NCBI RefSeq assembly: GCF_009796845.1
Contig: NZ_CP047025.1
Location: forward strand, 1,922,001 to 1,986,000
DNA from: Cobetia sp. L2A1
Lineage (GTDB): Bacteria > Pseudomonadota > Gammaproteobacteria > Pseudomonadales > Halomonadaceae
Length of the DNA: 64,000 bases
Reading direction: 5' to 3'
Each line of letters opens with the position of its first letter. Positions within the stretch are counted from its first letter, which is position 1. A program made the translations under genes and the position numbers. This document shows positions 52,157-62,422 of this stretch, in pieces. Below the pieces are notes generated by a model. It searched no databases and was not told the DNA's origin. It saw only the letters and a list, made by a program, of their open reading frames with translations.

Positions 52157-54172
52157 ATGCGTTCTACCCCTGCTGCGGATGGTGGAGATTCACCGCCCCG
52201 TACTGGTTTGTTTGCCAAGGTTAACCCACCGGTTTTCTTCGGCGCCAATGCGATCATTCTGCTGTTGGTGATCTTCACAGCGGTCTTTTCTGATACGGCA
52301 GTCTCCGTATTTGAATCCGTACAGCACTGGATTACCAATACGGTCAGCTGGTTCTACATACTGTGTGTGGCCATTGTGCTGATTTCTGTCGTCTATGTCG
52401 GATTCTCGCGTCACGGTGAGATACGCTTGGGCCCGGATCATTCTCTACCTGACTACAAGAACGTGACCTGGTTCGCGATGCTGTTCTCGGCAGGCATGGG
52501 AATTGGTCTGATGTTCTTCGGCGTCGCCGAGCCCGTCATGCACTTCCTGAATCCGCCAACGGGCACTCCTGAACAGGTGGAGACTGCACGCGAAGCGATG
52601 AAGCTGACCTTCTTCCATTGGGGTCTGCATGCCTGGTCCATCTATGCCATCGTGGCGCTGATTCTGGCGTACTTCAGCTATCGTCATGAGTTGCCGCTGA
52701 CCTTGCGTAGTGCGCTATATCCGCTGATCGGTGACCGCATCTATGGCCCGATCGGACATGCGGTCGACATCTTCGCCATCGTGGGGACTGTCTGTGGTGT
52801 TGCCACCACGCTGGGCTATGGTGTCGCGCAGGTCAATTCCGGACTCTCGCATCTGACAGGACTGCCTAACAACGATCTTACTCAGGTCGCGATCATCGTC
52901 ATCATCACTGGTCTTGCGACCATTTCAGTGGTGACTGGGCTCGACAAGGGCATTCGCATCCTGTCCGAGCTGAATCTTGGGCTGGCGGTAGTGCTGATGT
53001 TGTTCGTGTTGCTGCTGGGGCCGACAGCATTCCTGCTCAAGGCATTTGTCCAGAATACTGGCTTCTATATGGCCGATATCGTCGGCAAGACGTTTGAGCT
53101 TTACGCTTATGAACCCAATGACTGGATCGGAGGCTGGACACTACTTTACTGGGGCTGGTGGATGTCCTGGTCGCCGTTCGTGGGGATGTTCATCGCACGG
53201 GTGTCTCGTGGGCGTACCATTCGTGAATTCGTGATCGGCGTATTGTTTGTCCCTGCAGGGTTTACGCTGCTATGGATGACTATCTTCGGTAACACTGCCA
53301 TTTCGATGATTCTCGATCATGGCGTCACTGCACTAGTGGATACGGTCAACGACAACTATTCGTTGGCGCTATTTACCTTCCTGGAGCAGCTACCCTTATC
53401 GTCGATTACGTCCGTGATCGCGTTGGTGATGGTTATTGTATTCTTCGTCACCTCAGCAGATTCAGGCTCGATGGTCGTTGATATGTTGGCCTCGGGTGGA
53501 CGCGAAGATACACCGACCTGGCAGCGCATTTACTGGGCCTTTGCGGTGGGTTTGCTGGCGATCGTATTGCTGTTGGCGGGTGGGCTGAGTGCGCTTCAGA
53601 CAGCGACCATTGCAACAGCGTTACCCTTTGGCGTGATTCTGCTGGCATCCATCTTTGGGCTGCTGCGTCAGCTTAATCAGGAGTCGGTCAAGCGTCGTTC
53701 GCTGTCGGTGAATACTGCTGCGGCCACGCCGATGGGTGAGAAGGGGAACTGGCGCAAGCGCGCTCAACACCTGATGAGTTTCCCGACGCGTACGATGGTC
53801 CGTGGCTTTGTACGTGGCACCGTCGCTGAGGGGATGCAGGAGTTGGCTGAAGAGTTGCGTGGCCAAGGGCTTGAGGTTGAGGTGACGGTCAGTCGTGATC
53901 GTGTCTACTTCAAGGCTCGTCACGGTGAAGAATATGATTTCATCTATGGAGTGCGGATTCGTTCTCACCTGCGTCCCGACCTCGGGCTGGACCAGGAAGA
54001 TGAAGGCGATGAGGAGGATTATTGCCGTGCAGAGGTCTTCCTCAAGGAAGGCGGCCAGTCCTACGATCTGATGGGATATACCAGAGATCAGGTCATCAAC
54101 GACTTGCTCGAGCAGTACGAGCGGCACATGCATTACCTGCATCAGCTGCGTCTGAGCCAAGCGACCAATTAA
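52157..54172 (+). CDS. betT: BetT-type choline/betaine carrier (BCCT family)
   Basis: 671 residues; start at 52157 chosen by AAGGA eight bases upstream, though the ATG at 52151 is possible. Twelve helices of the BCCT family: FAMLFSAGMGIGLMFFGVAEP (the Gly-rich helix), FFHWGLHAWSIYAIVALILAYFSYR, the substrate-site segment WTLLYWGWWMSWSPFVGMFIARVSRGRTIREFV, and FVTSADSGSMVVDMLASGG. The C-terminal 130 residues (from MSFPTRTMVRGFVRGTVAEGM to the end) are a cytosolic extension as in E. coli BetT, linked to osmotic control. Takes up choline for betaine synthesis. No betAB here. Confidence 0.9.
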   Translation: MRSTPAADGGDSPPRTGLFAKVNPPVFFGANAIILLLVIFTAVFSDTAVSVFESVQHWITNTVSWFYILCVAIVLISVVYVGFSRHGEIRLGPDHSLPDYKNVTWFAMLFSAGMGIGLMFFGVAEPVMHFLNPPTGTPEQVETAREAMKLTFFHWGLHAWSIYAIVALILAYFSYRHELPLTLRSALYPLIGDRIYGPIGHAVDIFAIVGTVCGVATTLGYGVAQVNSGLSHLTGLPNNDLTQVAIIVIITGLATISVVTGLDKGIRILSELNLGLAVVLMLFVLLLGPTAFLLKAFVQNTGFYMADIVGKTFELYAYEPNDWIGGWTLLYWGWWMSWSPFVGMFIARVSRGRTIREFVIGVLFVPAGFTLLWMTIFGNTAISMILDHGVTALVDTVNDNYSLALFTFLEQLPLSSITSVIALVMVIVFFVTSADSGSMVVDMLASGGREDTPTWQRIYWAFAVGLLAIVLLLAGGLSALQTATIATALPFGVILLASIFGLLRQLNQESVKRRSLSVNTAAATPMGEKGNWRKRAQHLMSFPTRTMVRGFVRGTVAEGMQELAEELRGQGLEVEVTVSRDRVYFKARHGEEYDFIYGVRIRSHLRPDLGLDQEDEGDEEDYCRAEVFLKEGGQSYDLMGYTRDQVINDLLEQYERHMHYLHQLRLSQATN

Positions 54173-54581
54173 GATTGGCGGCAGGCCGGCTATCACTCTT
54201 GGCCACCACTAGCCTCTAGCAGGGAAATGCTGGTGAATGGAAGTCAGAAGGGAGTGATCAGTCGGTCGTGACGAAGGCTGCATCATCAACAGTACGCCCC
54301 GCAGAGTCTTCTGTGGGGCGTACTGCGTTTCATCCAATGAGTATTGTCGCGTCTCCTTTTGTGCACTCAAGCGTTGCACTTGACACCAAGGTCGCAAGGC
54401 GGCATTAAACAGTCGTATGTTTCAATGCGCTAGCAACGCCGCTGAGTTAACCAACGGCGCCTGTTACCAGTTGAGGCTATGCTTGCATCATATGCCTCTG
54501 AATCATGCCTCTTAATCAAAACAACAAGGCGGCGGGCATCATCACCCTGATGGTGTCACGCGCTGATACAGGAGACTCGCC
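54173..54581. other. Gap between BetT and acyl-CoA ligase genes
   Basis: 409 bp. It holds the betT terminator at 54290-54325; the rest shows no gene or clear promoter. Confidence 0.4.
54290..54325. terminator. Terminator after betT
   Basis: CAGTACGCCCC and GGGGCGTACTG form an 11-bp stem, extended inward after one mismatch by CAGA/TCTG. Confidence 0.82.
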
Positions 54582-56336
54582 ATGCATAACGCCAGCCAAG
54601 ATCTTGGTGATGGTTCACCTCCCACAGCCCCCCCGACACAGAATGCGCGTCGCGAGACCGAGATCACCGAGAGACAGTCCTGCTTGCGGTCAGCGGATGA
54701 GATCGACTTCACTGGCCTTGATTCGTTGATGGACATGTTCGAAATTGCCTGTCATGAGCATGCCGAGCGTCCGGCCTTTACCTGCATGGATCGCACCATG
54801 CGGTTTGCTGAACTGGAGGAAACCAGTCGCCAGCTGGCGGACTGGTTCCAGCATGAGACGGACCTGAAGCCTGGCGATCGTGTTGCGATACAGCTGCCCA
54901 ATACGTTGATGTTTCCGGTCGTCGCCTTCGCCGTGATTCGTGCTGGGCTGGTGCTGGTCAATACCAATCCACTGTATACCGAGCGCGAGATGGAGCATCA
55001 ATTCAATGACTCCGGCGCTCGTGCCCTTGTGGTACTGGCCAACATGGCTGATAAGGTCGAGCGCGTACGTGCCCGGACTCAACTGGAATACGTACTGGTC
55101 TGTGAGCTAGGTGATATGCATCCGCCGGTGAAGCGTGTGTTGATCAACGCGGTGGTCAAGCACGTCAAGAAGCTCGTGCCCAGCTATCATTTGCCGAATG
55201 CGATTTCGCTACGCAAGGCGATTTCCTCAGGCAAGGCTGCGCGTTGGGAGCGTCCGACGCTGGCACTTGATGATGTCGCAGTTCTGCAATATACCGGCGG
55301 CACGACGGGTGTTGCGAAGGGGGCGATGCTGACACATCGCAACTTGCTGGCCAATATGCTGCAAGGGCGCATGGCGCTCACCCAGGGGCTAGTGGCGGGA
55401 CAGGAGACATTGGTTGCGCCACTACCGCTTTATCATATATATGCCTTCACCATTCATTTGGCCTGCATGCTGGCCGAGGGCAATCACTCGTTATTGATTC
55501 CTAACCCGCGCGATATTCCTGGTTTCGTCAAGACGCTCAAGAGTTCGGAGTTCACGATGTTCGTCGGGCTCAATACGTTGTTTGTGGCGCTTTGCAATAA
55601 TCCTGCATTCCAAGCGCTGGACTTCTCGAAGCTCAAGATCACCACCTCTGGTGGTGTCGCGCTGACGCGAAAGGCGGCAGAGGAATGGAAGCGTGTGACG
55701 GGCAGTGATATCTCCGAAGGCTACGGCATGACGGAGACATCTCCTATCGTGTCGTTCAATCCACTGGATGCCATCCAGCTCGGCACCATCGGTCGGCCAA
55801 TGCCGTCTACCGAAGTACGCCTCTATGATGATGAAGGGGGATTGGTGGCGATGGGGGAGCGTGGCGAGCTATGCGTGAAGGGGCCACAGGTGATGAAAGG
55901 TTACTGGCAGCGGGAGCAGGCTACCCGGGAGAGCTATACCGCCGATGGCTTTCTGCGCACCGGTGATATCGCGGTCTTCCAGGATGATGGTTATATGCGC
56001 ATTGTTGATCGCAAGAAAGACATGATCATTGTCTCTGGCTTCAATGTGTACCCCAACGAAGTTGAGGACGTCATCGTGCGCCACCCCGAGGTGCTGGAGA
56101 CAGCTGCCGTTTCCGTTACCGATGAACGAAGTGGTGAGGCCATCAAGCTGTATGTGGTGCTCAAGGATGGCAGCCAACTTGATGCCGAGACACTGCGCGA
56201 TTGGTCGCGCAAGGAGTTGGCGAGTTACAAGGTACCGCGGCATGTCGTATTCATAGATGAACTCCCCAAGACCAATGTCGGCAAGGTACTGAGACGTGAG
56301 TTGCGTGATTCTCCTCCCGAAGCAGTCGAGCATTAA
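54582..56336 (+). CDS. Long-chain fatty-acyl-CoA ligase, FadD-like
   Basis: 584 residues; ATG at 54582 with AGGAGA upstream. AMP-forming adenylate enzyme: P-loop LQYTGGTTGVAKGAMLTHRN, KLKITTSGGVALTRKAAEEW, EGYGMTETSPIVSFNPLD, YMRIVDRKKDMIIVSGFNVYPNEVEDVI and the terminal KTNVGKVLRREL with the catalytic Lys. Activates fatty acids to acyl-CoA for beta-oxidation. The first 45 residues are polar and extra compared with E. coli FadD (561). Isolated between terminators. Confidence 0.88.
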   Translation: MHNASQDLGDGSPPTAPPTQNARRETEITERQSCLRSADEIDFTGLDSLMDMFEIACHEHAERPAFTCMDRTMRFAELEETSRQLADWFQHETDLKPGDRVAIQLPNTLMFPVVAFAVIRAGLVLVNTNPLYTEREMEHQFNDSGARALVVLANMADKVERVRARTQLEYVLVCELGDMHPPVKRVLINAVVKHVKKLVPSYHLPNAISLRKAISSGKAARWERPTLALDDVAVLQYTGGTTGVAKGAMLTHRNLLANMLQGRMALTQGLVAGQETLVAPLPLYHIYAFTIHLACMLAEGNHSLLIPNPRDIPGFVKTLKSSEFTMFVGLNTLFVALCNNPAFQALDFSKLKITTSGGVALTRKAAEEWKRVTGSDISEGYGMTETSPIVSFNPLDAIQLGTIGRPMPSTEVRLYDDEGGLVAMGERGELCVKGPQVMKGYWQREQATRESYTADGFLRTGDIAVFQDDGYMRIVDRKKDMIIVSGFNVYPNEVEDVIVRHPEVLETAAVSVTDERSGEAIKLYVVLKDGSQLDAETLRDWSRKELASYKVPRHVVFIDELPKTNVGKVLRRELRDSPPEAVEH

Positions 56337-56393
56337 ATGACGTTTGGCTCATGACACTGGAGTCCTTGATATCGTTTGATCCTGTCTCTGACC

Positions 56394-56432
56394 ATGAAAA
56401 ATGCCCCGCTCAATGAGTGGGGCATTTTTCAT
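56394..56432. terminator. Bidirectional terminator
   Basis: ATGAAAAATGCCCC pairs perfectly with GGGGCATTTTTCAT; inner CTCA/TGAG. Lies between convergent fadD-like and symporter genes. Confidence 0.9.
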
Positions 56433-56469
56433 CTTCGACCATCCATGACACAAGACGGTGACAGTGTGA

Positions 56470-57717
56470 TTACTGTTTGTGCGGCGCGTTGTAGATCTCG
56501 AGGTCTAGCTCGTTCTCCGACTTGCCGACCAGGGTGGTGACCATCAGATCGCCCGCGACATTCACGGTAGTGCGCGCCATGTCGAGAATACGATCGATAC
56601 CTGCAATCACGGCAATGGCTTCCAGCGGGAGGCCGACCTGGCTGAGTACGATGGACAGCATGATCAGACCCGCACCTGGTACACCTGCCGTACCGATGGA
56701 GGCCAATGTGCCTGTCAATACGATCATGCCGTAATCCATCGCCGAGAGCTCGATACCCGTCATCTGTGCAATGAACAGTGCCACGACACCCTGATAGATA
56801 GCGGTGCCGTCCATGTTGATGGTGGCGCCGACAGGCAATACGAAGCCTGATACCCCTTCAGAGACCCCAAGGTTCTTCTGCGCACAGCGAATGGAGATCG
56901 GTAGCGTGCCTGAGCTTGATGCCGATGAGAATGCGACCACGAGCGCATCGACGATGCCCCGCAGATAGCGCATCGGATTGAGTTTGCCCAATATCGCCAA
57001 CAGTCCTGAATACACCACCAATACGTGCAGGATACTGGCGAAGTAGGCCACCGCGATGACCTTGGCCAATGGCAACAATACGTCCATGCCGTAGCTACCC
57101 GAGACATGCGCCATCAGACCGAAGACACCGAACGGCGCGAAGGCCATCACGAACTCGGTCAGCTTGTACATGACTTCTGCAAAGCTATCGAAAACGCGCA
57201 CGACCGGCTCGCCCTTGTCACCGATCATGATCAGCGAGACGCCAATACCGATGGCAAAGACGATGATCTGCATGATGTTGCCGTTGGCCAGCGCATCAAT
57301 CGGATTGCTGGGAACGAGGTCGACCAGAATCTGCACCAGCGACGGAGCTTCCTTGGTATCCATCGCCTTGTCGAAGCTGAACTCGAAGCCGGCGCCCGGC
57401 TGGAAGATAGCCGATGCCAGCATGCCGATGGCAATGGCGAAGGCTGTGGTCAGCAGGTAAAGCGCAATCGTCTTGCCACCGATACGGCCCATCTTCTGCG
57501 GATCGCGCATTGACGTGATACCGACGATCAATGTGCTGAATACCAGCGGTACGATCAGCATCTTGATGGCATTGATGAAGATGTCGCCCAACGGCTTGAA
57601 GACGCTGGCATCCTTGCCCATCAGGGCACCGGCCAGAACACCGAGTGCGAGACCACCAAGAATTTTCTGCCATAACGGCAAACGACGCCATAGATTGGGG
57701 CGGGAAGGGTCACTCAT
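56470..57717 (-). CDS. Dicarboxylate/amino acid:cation symporter (DAACS family)
   Basis: 415 residues. GltP/DctA-like fold: KILGGLALGVLAGAL, IFINAIKMLIVPLVFSTLIVGITSM, SSASSSGTLPISIRCAQKNLGVSEGVSGFVLPVGATINMDGTAIYQGV (serine-rich hairpin loop and TM7 NMDG), LTGTLASIGTAGVPGAGLIML (hairpin 2) and IDRILDMARTTVNVAGDLMVTTLV (TM8 with the Asp and Arg/Asn that select acidic substrates). Arg in MARTTVN and Asp in the same helix favour glutamate/aspartate or C4-dicarboxylates. Substrate not settled. Terminator at its end. Confidence 0.9.
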   Translation of the reverse strand: MSDPSRPNLWRRLPLWQKILGGLALGVLAGALMGKDASVFKPLGDIFINAIKMLIVPLVFSTLIVGITSMRDPQKMGRIGGKTIALYLLTTAFAIAIGMLASAIFQPGAGFEFSFDKAMDTKEAPSLVQILVDLVPSNPIDALANGNIMQIIVFAIGIGVSLIMIGDKGEPVVRVFDSFAEVMYKLTEFVMAFAPFGVFGLMAHVSGSYGMDVLLPLAKVIAVAYFASILHVLVVYSGLLAILGKLNPMRYLRGIVDALVVAFSSASSSGTLPISIRCAQKNLGVSEGVSGFVLPVGATINMDGTAIYQGVVALFIAQMTGIELSAMDYGMIVLTGTLASIGTAGVPGAGLIMLSIVLSQVGLPLEAIAVIAGIDRILDMARTTVNVAGDLMVTTLVGKSENELDLEIYNAPHKQ

Positions 57718-58169
57718 GGGACTGTCCTTACTCTAGGAGGCGATGTCAGTCGCTATTGCACCCAGGATTACCCGAGCGCTTTGGGATGTGAAATGCCCAA
57801 AAGCTTGAGGCACTGATTTGGTGCGCGAAGGTTACCAGTCCACTCACTGAGGCCATCTGCACCTTTAGTCGTAAATTCTGTCTGTTCAGTGCGAATTCTA
57901 ATGCTCATGCCGATATTGCATGCCCCCATGGCACAAAAGGTTCAACCAAAGATGTAGTTAGTCAGCAGGACTATTCACTGCATTTGGGTATCTTTTACGT
58001 TAACGTCAACTGCTAACCCTGTCATGACAACTTCAACTACGCTGATAGATAACAGGTGCTATCCGAATCTGTTGGCATGATGTTGCTACTGACAGACCAT
58101 CTGCCTGCCCGTCCTCACAAAGGGAGGGCGGGACCCTCAAACACCTGATCGGTAAAGGGGATGATGAGC
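57718..58169. promoter_or_regulatory. Divergent region between symporter and bkd operon
   Basis: About 450 bp without a gene. It holds the LiuR-like palindrome at 57994-58009, 160-175 bp upstream of the bkdA1 start, and an AAGGGG ribosome site at 58155. A short TTT-rich stretch before the palindrome could hold a promoter. Confidence 0.5.
57994..58009. promoter_or_regulatory. LiuR-like operator palindrome upstream of bkd operon
   Basis: TTTACGTTAACGTCAA contains the perfect palindrome ACGTTAACGT, the form I associate with MerR-family LiuR sites that control branched-chain amino acid catabolism in gammaproteobacteria. The match is by memory and by operon content, not by a scan. Confidence 0.5.
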
Positions 58170-59525
58170 ATGTCCGAGACAAGAACAACAGGACCTGAAT
58201 CGAGTAGGTCAAAGACGCGCACGTCCGACTCGTCAACGCGTTCGGTGGATGAGTTGATGGCGACGCCCACCGTCCAGCAACTTTCACCTGATAGTGCCGA
58301 TGTCTTGTATCGTGCTGCTTTCATGACCGGAGATGAGCTGACCATCCCCATCTTCAAGCGCTTGCGTCAGGACGGTACTCTCTATCGGGAGGGTGATGAC
58401 GTCAGTCTTGAGCGGGTTAAGGCGCTCAAGATCTATCACACCATGTTGTTCACCCGTGTGCTGGACGAGCGCATGTTGGCGGCCCAACGTCAGGGGCGCT
58501 TGAGCTTCTATATGCAGTGTACCGGCGAAGAGGCCACTGTCATTGGCAGTGCCGCGGCGCTGGAAGACGATGACATGATCATGGCGCAGTATCGCGAACA
58601 AGGCGCATTGGCCTGGCGCGGTTTCAGCTGTGATGAGTTCATGAATCAGATGTTTGGTAATGAGCTTGATTATGGCAAGGGCCGCCAGATGCCGATCCAT
58701 TATGGCTCGCGTGATCTTCACTACATGACCATCTCTTCGCCCTTGGCGACACAGATTCCCCAAGCGACCGGGTATGCCTACGGCCAGAAACTGGCCGGTA
58801 AAGGTCGTTGCACGATTACCATTTTCGGTGAGGGCGCCGCCTCTGAAGGTGACTTCCATGCTGCGCTCAACATGGCCTCTGTGCATCGTGTGCCGTGTAT
58901 CTTCCTATGTCGCAATAATGGCTATGCCATCTCAACTCCGTCCAGTGAACAGTTCGCTGCTGACGGAATTGCGCCGCGCGCGTTCGGGTATCACATGCAG
59001 TGCATTCGTGTAGACGGCAATGATGTGATCGCTGTTTATGAGGCAACGTGCGCGGCACGCAAGATCACCGTCGAGACCAACCAGCCTGTGCTGATTGAGG
59101 CAATGACCTATCGCCTGGCGGCACACTCGTCCTCTGATGACCCGTCTGGTTATCGCAGCAAGGAAGAGGAGGCTATCTGGCGTGACAAGGATCCCATTCT
59201 GCGAATGCGGCACTGGCTTGAAGCTCAAGGCTGGTGGAGCGAGGAAGACGAAAAGGCAACCGGTGATCAGTTGCGTCGTGAAGTACTCGAGTCGATGAAG
59301 CGTGCCGAGAAACTGGCACCTCCGCCGTTGGAGTCCTTGATTTCCGATGTCTACGACACTCCACCGCCGTTACTCCAGCAACAGCTGGAAGACCTCAAGC
59401 AGCATATACGCAAATATCCTCATGCCTATCCCAAGGGCGCCAGCAGCATGGGATTCAGTGCCCAGGAGATTGAACAGAGTCGCAAGGCCCATGAGCAGTG
59501 GCAGCCAGGAGGCGAGCAGTCATGA
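58170..59525 (+). CDS. bkdA1: Branched-chain 2-oxoacid dehydrogenase E1 alpha subunit
   Basis: About 451 residues; three ATGs at 58161, 58164 and 58170 are possible and the last has the best spacing from AAGGGG. TPP-dependent E1: [37 protein letters not shown], the TPP motif [20 protein letters not shown]...CRNNGYAIS, and the loop [20 protein letters not shown] (59121-59160), which matches the region phosphorylated in mitochondrial BCKDHA. Decarboxylates the oxoacids of Leu, Ile and Val. ATGA overlap with bkdA2. A polar N-terminal extension of about 40 residues. Confidence 0.93.
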   Translation: MSETRTTGPESSRSKTRTSDSSTRSVDELMATPTVQQLSPDSADVLYRAAFMTGDELTIPIFKRLRQDGTLYREGDDVSLERVKALKIYHTMLFTRVLDERMLAAQRQGRLSFYMQCTGEEATVIGSAAALEDDDMIMAQYREQGALAWRGFSCDEFMNQMFGNELDYGKGRQMPIHYGSRDLHYMTISSPLATQIPQATGYAYGQKLAGKGRCTITIFGEGAASEGDFHAALNMASVHRVPCIFLCRNNGYAISTPSSEQFAADGIAPRAFGYHMQCIRVDGNDVIAVYEATCAARKITVETNQPVLIEAMTYRLAAHSSSDDPSGYRSKEEEAIWRDKDPILRMRHWLEAQGWWSEEDEKATGDQLRREVLESMKRAEKLAPPPLESLISDVYDTPPPLLQQQLEDLKQHIRKYPHAYPKGASSMGFSAQEIEQSRKAHEQWQPGGEQS

Positions 59526-60589
59526 CTGAGCAACAGATGATTTCAGCGAGTAACGCAGGGAAGGTGGGAGCTGCAGCACACACTCACGCTATTTCAACGA
59601 CGGATACTGGCAGCAAGAAAATGAACATGTTGCAGGCGATCAATAATGCGCTGGATATCGCCATGGCCGCCAATCCCCAGGTCGTGCTGTTTGGTGAGGA
59701 TGTTGGTGTGTTCGGCGGTGTGTTCCGTGCCACCAGTCACTTGCAGGACAAATACGGCCGTGATCGCTGCTTCAATACTCCGCTGACAGAGCAAGGCATC
59801 ATCGGCTTTGCCAATGGCTTGGCAGCACAGGGCTCCACCCCGGTCGCAGAGATCCAATTTGCCGATTACATCTTTCCAGCGTTCGACCAGATCGTGAACG
59901 AAGCGGCCAAGTTCCGATACCGTTCTGGTGATCTGTTCAACGTCGGCGGACTGACGATTCGCACGCCCTACGGCGGTGGTATTGCAGGCGGGCTCTATCA
60001 TTCCCAATCACCGGAAGCCTACTTCGCCCACACGCCCGGTCTCAAGATCGTGATTCCGCGTAATCCGCATCAGGCCAAAGGGTTATTGCTGGCGGCAATT
60101 CGTGACCCCAACCCGGTGTTGTTCATGGAGCCCAAGCGACTGTATCGCGCTTCGGTAGGTGAAGTGCCGGAGGCAGACTATGAGCTACCGCTAGGTGTCG
60201 CGGAGGTGCTCAGTGAGGGCAGTGACATCACCCTGCTAGGCTGGGGAGCGCAGATGGAGATAATCGAGAAGGCCGCTGCCATGGCGGAACGCGAGGGCAT
60301 TGACTGCGAAGTCATTGATCTGCGCAGCATCCTGCCTTGGGACATTGAAACCGTGTGTAAATCGGTGCTCAAGACCGGCCGGCTGGTAGTCAGTCATGAG
60401 GCGCCATTGACAGGTGGATTTGCCAGCGAAATCGCCGCCACGGTTCAAGAGCGCTGCTTTCTGTATCTGGAAGCTCCGATACGACGCGTTACTGGCCTCG
60501 ATACACCTTTCCCGCTTGTACTCGAAAAAGAACACCTGCCGGATGAACTGAAGATTTACGAGGCCATCAAGCAAAGCCTGAGCTACTGA
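59522..60589 (+). CDS. bkdA2: Branched-chain 2-oxoacid dehydrogenase E1 beta subunit
   Basis: 355 residues. Start ATG overlaps the bkdA1 stop. Core is [121 protein letters not shown] and [21 protein letters not shown]; the Glu in TEQG supports TPP. Pairs with BkdA1. A 35-residue polar lead before MNMLQ is unusual and may mean that the real start is downstream, near MNMLQ at 59621. Confidence 0.93.
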   Translation: MTEQQMISASNAGKVGAAAHTHAISTTDTGSKKMNMLQAINNALDIAMAANPQVVLFGEDVGVFGGVFRATSHLQDKYGRDRCFNTPLTEQGIIGFANGLAAQGSTPVAEIQFADYIFPAFDQIVNEAAKFRYRSGDLFNVGGLTIRTPYGGGIAGGLYHSQSPEAYFAHTPGLKIVIPRNPHQAKGLLLAAIRDPNPVLFMEPKRLYRASVGEVPEADYELPLGVAEVLSEGSDITLLGWGAQMEIIEKAAAMAEREGIDCEVIDLRSILPWDIETVCKSVLKTGRLVVSHEAPLTGGFASEIAATVQERCFLYLEAPIRRVTGLDTPFPLVLEKEHLPDELKIYEAIKQSLSY

Positions 60590-60677
60590 CGGGCTGATTA
60601 TCCCGCCTGTCAGGCAATCCTCATGTGTGAGTGACCGCTTGTGTTTTCGTGAAAAGTACCAGGGAGTGACGTGCGCC

Positions 60678-62369
60678 ATGAATGATTTCATCCTGCCCGA
60701 TATCGGCGAAGGTATTGTCGAGTGCGAGTTGGTCAAGTGGTTAATCAAGGAAGGTGATCGTATAGCAGAAGATCAGCCGGTTGCTGAAGTCATGACAGAC
60801 AAGGCATTGGTGGAAATACCGGCACCACATGGCGGTATCGTGGTTCGCCTTTATTATCGGGAAGGCGAGATTGCACGCGTGCATTCACCGCTGTTTGCGG
60901 TGGATGATGGCGCTGGAGAGAACGACAGTGAACATCAGAATGAAACCGATAACGGTGCTGATCACGAGGATGACACCGTTGTGATGACGGGACAGCAACA
61001 GGCCCGAGAGACAGACACTGTCACTAGTGTGTCTACTGTTCCAGCCCGGCTTCAGACATCTGCTGTCGAGCGCCGCTCACGGGACTTCATCCTACCGGAT
61101 ATCGGTGAGGGCATCGTTGAGTGCGAAGTGGTGAACTGGCATGTCGCAGAAGGTGATACGGTGGAAGAAGATCAAACCATTGTCGATGTCATGACCGACA
61201 AGGCGTTGGTGGAAATCACTGCTTCTGAGCCAGGGCGAATCGTGCGCTTTCATTATGCTCAGGGCGAAAATGCACGAGTGCATACCCCGCTATATGCCTA
61301 TGTCTCGACAGCTGATGAGCAAGATGTCACTGAGCAGGACAGCCCAACAAGCGACGTGTCTACCCTCAACATGATTGAGCAGAATACAGGCCATGGGGCA
61401 GGTGCTAGCACTAGCACGGCGCGTGGTGTTCGTATACCTGCTACTCCTGCGGTACGTCGTCTTCTGCGTGAACATGCGCTGGAGATAGCGGCCATTGCAG
61501 GTTCAGGGCGTAACGGACGTGTCCTCAAGGAAGACGTGTTGGCATTCCTCGATAGGCAGCGCATTGCGCAGTCGGCTGATACCCGGGATACGTCATGTTC
61601 GAGTGATCATCCTGGTAAACGGCTGGCGTCGGTACCTGAGGCCACCCACTCGTCGTCACGCTTGACATCGAAAGTGGTTCCGCTGAAGGGTGTCGCTGCC
61701 GTGATGGCACGGCGTATGGTTGAGGCCAGTACTCAAATCCCGCACTTCCACTACGGCGATGAGCTGGATATCACCGACCTGCTACTGCTGAGGGCACGCC
61801 TGAAACCTCGGGCGGAGAAAGAAGGTGTCCGTCTGACACTGATGCCTTTCATCATGAAGGCGATGGCATTGGCTGTGATCGCAGAGCCTGTGCTCAATTC
61901 ACGGCTCAGTGAGGATGGTGAGTCCATCCAGTATCTGGATTCCTGCAATATCGGCATGGCTGTCGATGGTGCCGCGGGACTGATGGTGCCTAACATCAAG
62001 GGCGTCGAGCGGTTGAGTATTCTCGAGATTGCGCGTGAGGTAGGGCGCTTGACCGAATCAGCGCGTAGTGGACGCGTGGCTCAGGCAGATTTGAAAGGAG
62101 GCACTTTATCGATTTCCAACATCGGCGCGCTGGGCGGTACCTATGCGGCACCCATCATCAACCAGCCTGAGGTGGCGATTGTGGCGCTGGGTCGCACGCA
62201 GCGTCTACCGCGTTTCGATGCCGAGGGTCATGTGTGTGCCCGCGACATCATGACCATCACCTGGGCGGGCGACCATCGCCTCATTGATGGCGGCACCATC
62301 GCGCGCTTCAGTAACCTGTGGAAGCATTATCTTGAGCATCCTGATGAGATGTTGCTGTCACTGGCGTGA
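60678..62369 (+). CDS. bkdB: Branched-chain 2-oxoacid dehydrogenase E2 with two lipoyl domains
   Basis: 563 residues. Two lipoyl domains in tandem (FILPDIGEGIVECE... at 3-75 and 137-210) with lipoyl lysines Lys42 and Lys175 in MTDKALVEI. An acidic linker lies between them. The peripheral-subunit-binding domain is IPATPAVRRLLREHALEIAAIAGSG, and the catalytic acyltransferase domain ends ITWAGDHRLIDGGTIARFSNLW with the active-site His and Asp. Transfers acyl groups from E1 to CoA. Most bacterial bkd E2 proteins have one lipoyl domain. The E3 gene is not in this window. Confidence 0.93.
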   Translation: MNDFILPDIGEGIVECELVKWLIKEGDRIAEDQPVAEVMTDKALVEIPAPHGGIVVRLYYREGEIARVHSPLFAVDDGAGENDSEHQNETDNGADHEDDTVVMTGQQQARETDTVTSVSTVPARLQTSAVERRSRDFILPDIGEGIVECEVVNWHVAEGDTVEEDQTIVDVMTDKALVEITASEPGRIVRFHYAQGENARVHTPLYAYVSTADEQDVTEQDSPTSDVSTLNMIEQNTGHGAGASTSTARGVRIPATPAVRRLLREHALEIAAIAGSGRNGRVLKEDVLAFLDRQRIAQSADTRDTSCSSDHPGKRLASVPEATHSSSRLTSKVVPLKGVAAVMARRMVEASTQIPHFHYGDELDITDLLLLRARLKPRAEKEGVRLTLMPFIMKAMALAVIAEPVLNSRLSEDGESIQYLDSCNIGMAVDGAAGLMVPNIKGVERLSILEIAREVGRLTESARSGRVAQADLKGGTLSISNIGALGGTYAAPIINQPEVAIVALGRTQRLPRFDAEGHVCARDIMTITWAGDHRLIDGGTIARFSNLWKHYLEHPDEMLLSLA

Positions 62370-62422
62370 TGATTGATGCAGACACTCTGTTGTAGCCACC
62401 TCCTGATCCGCGAATTGACCCT

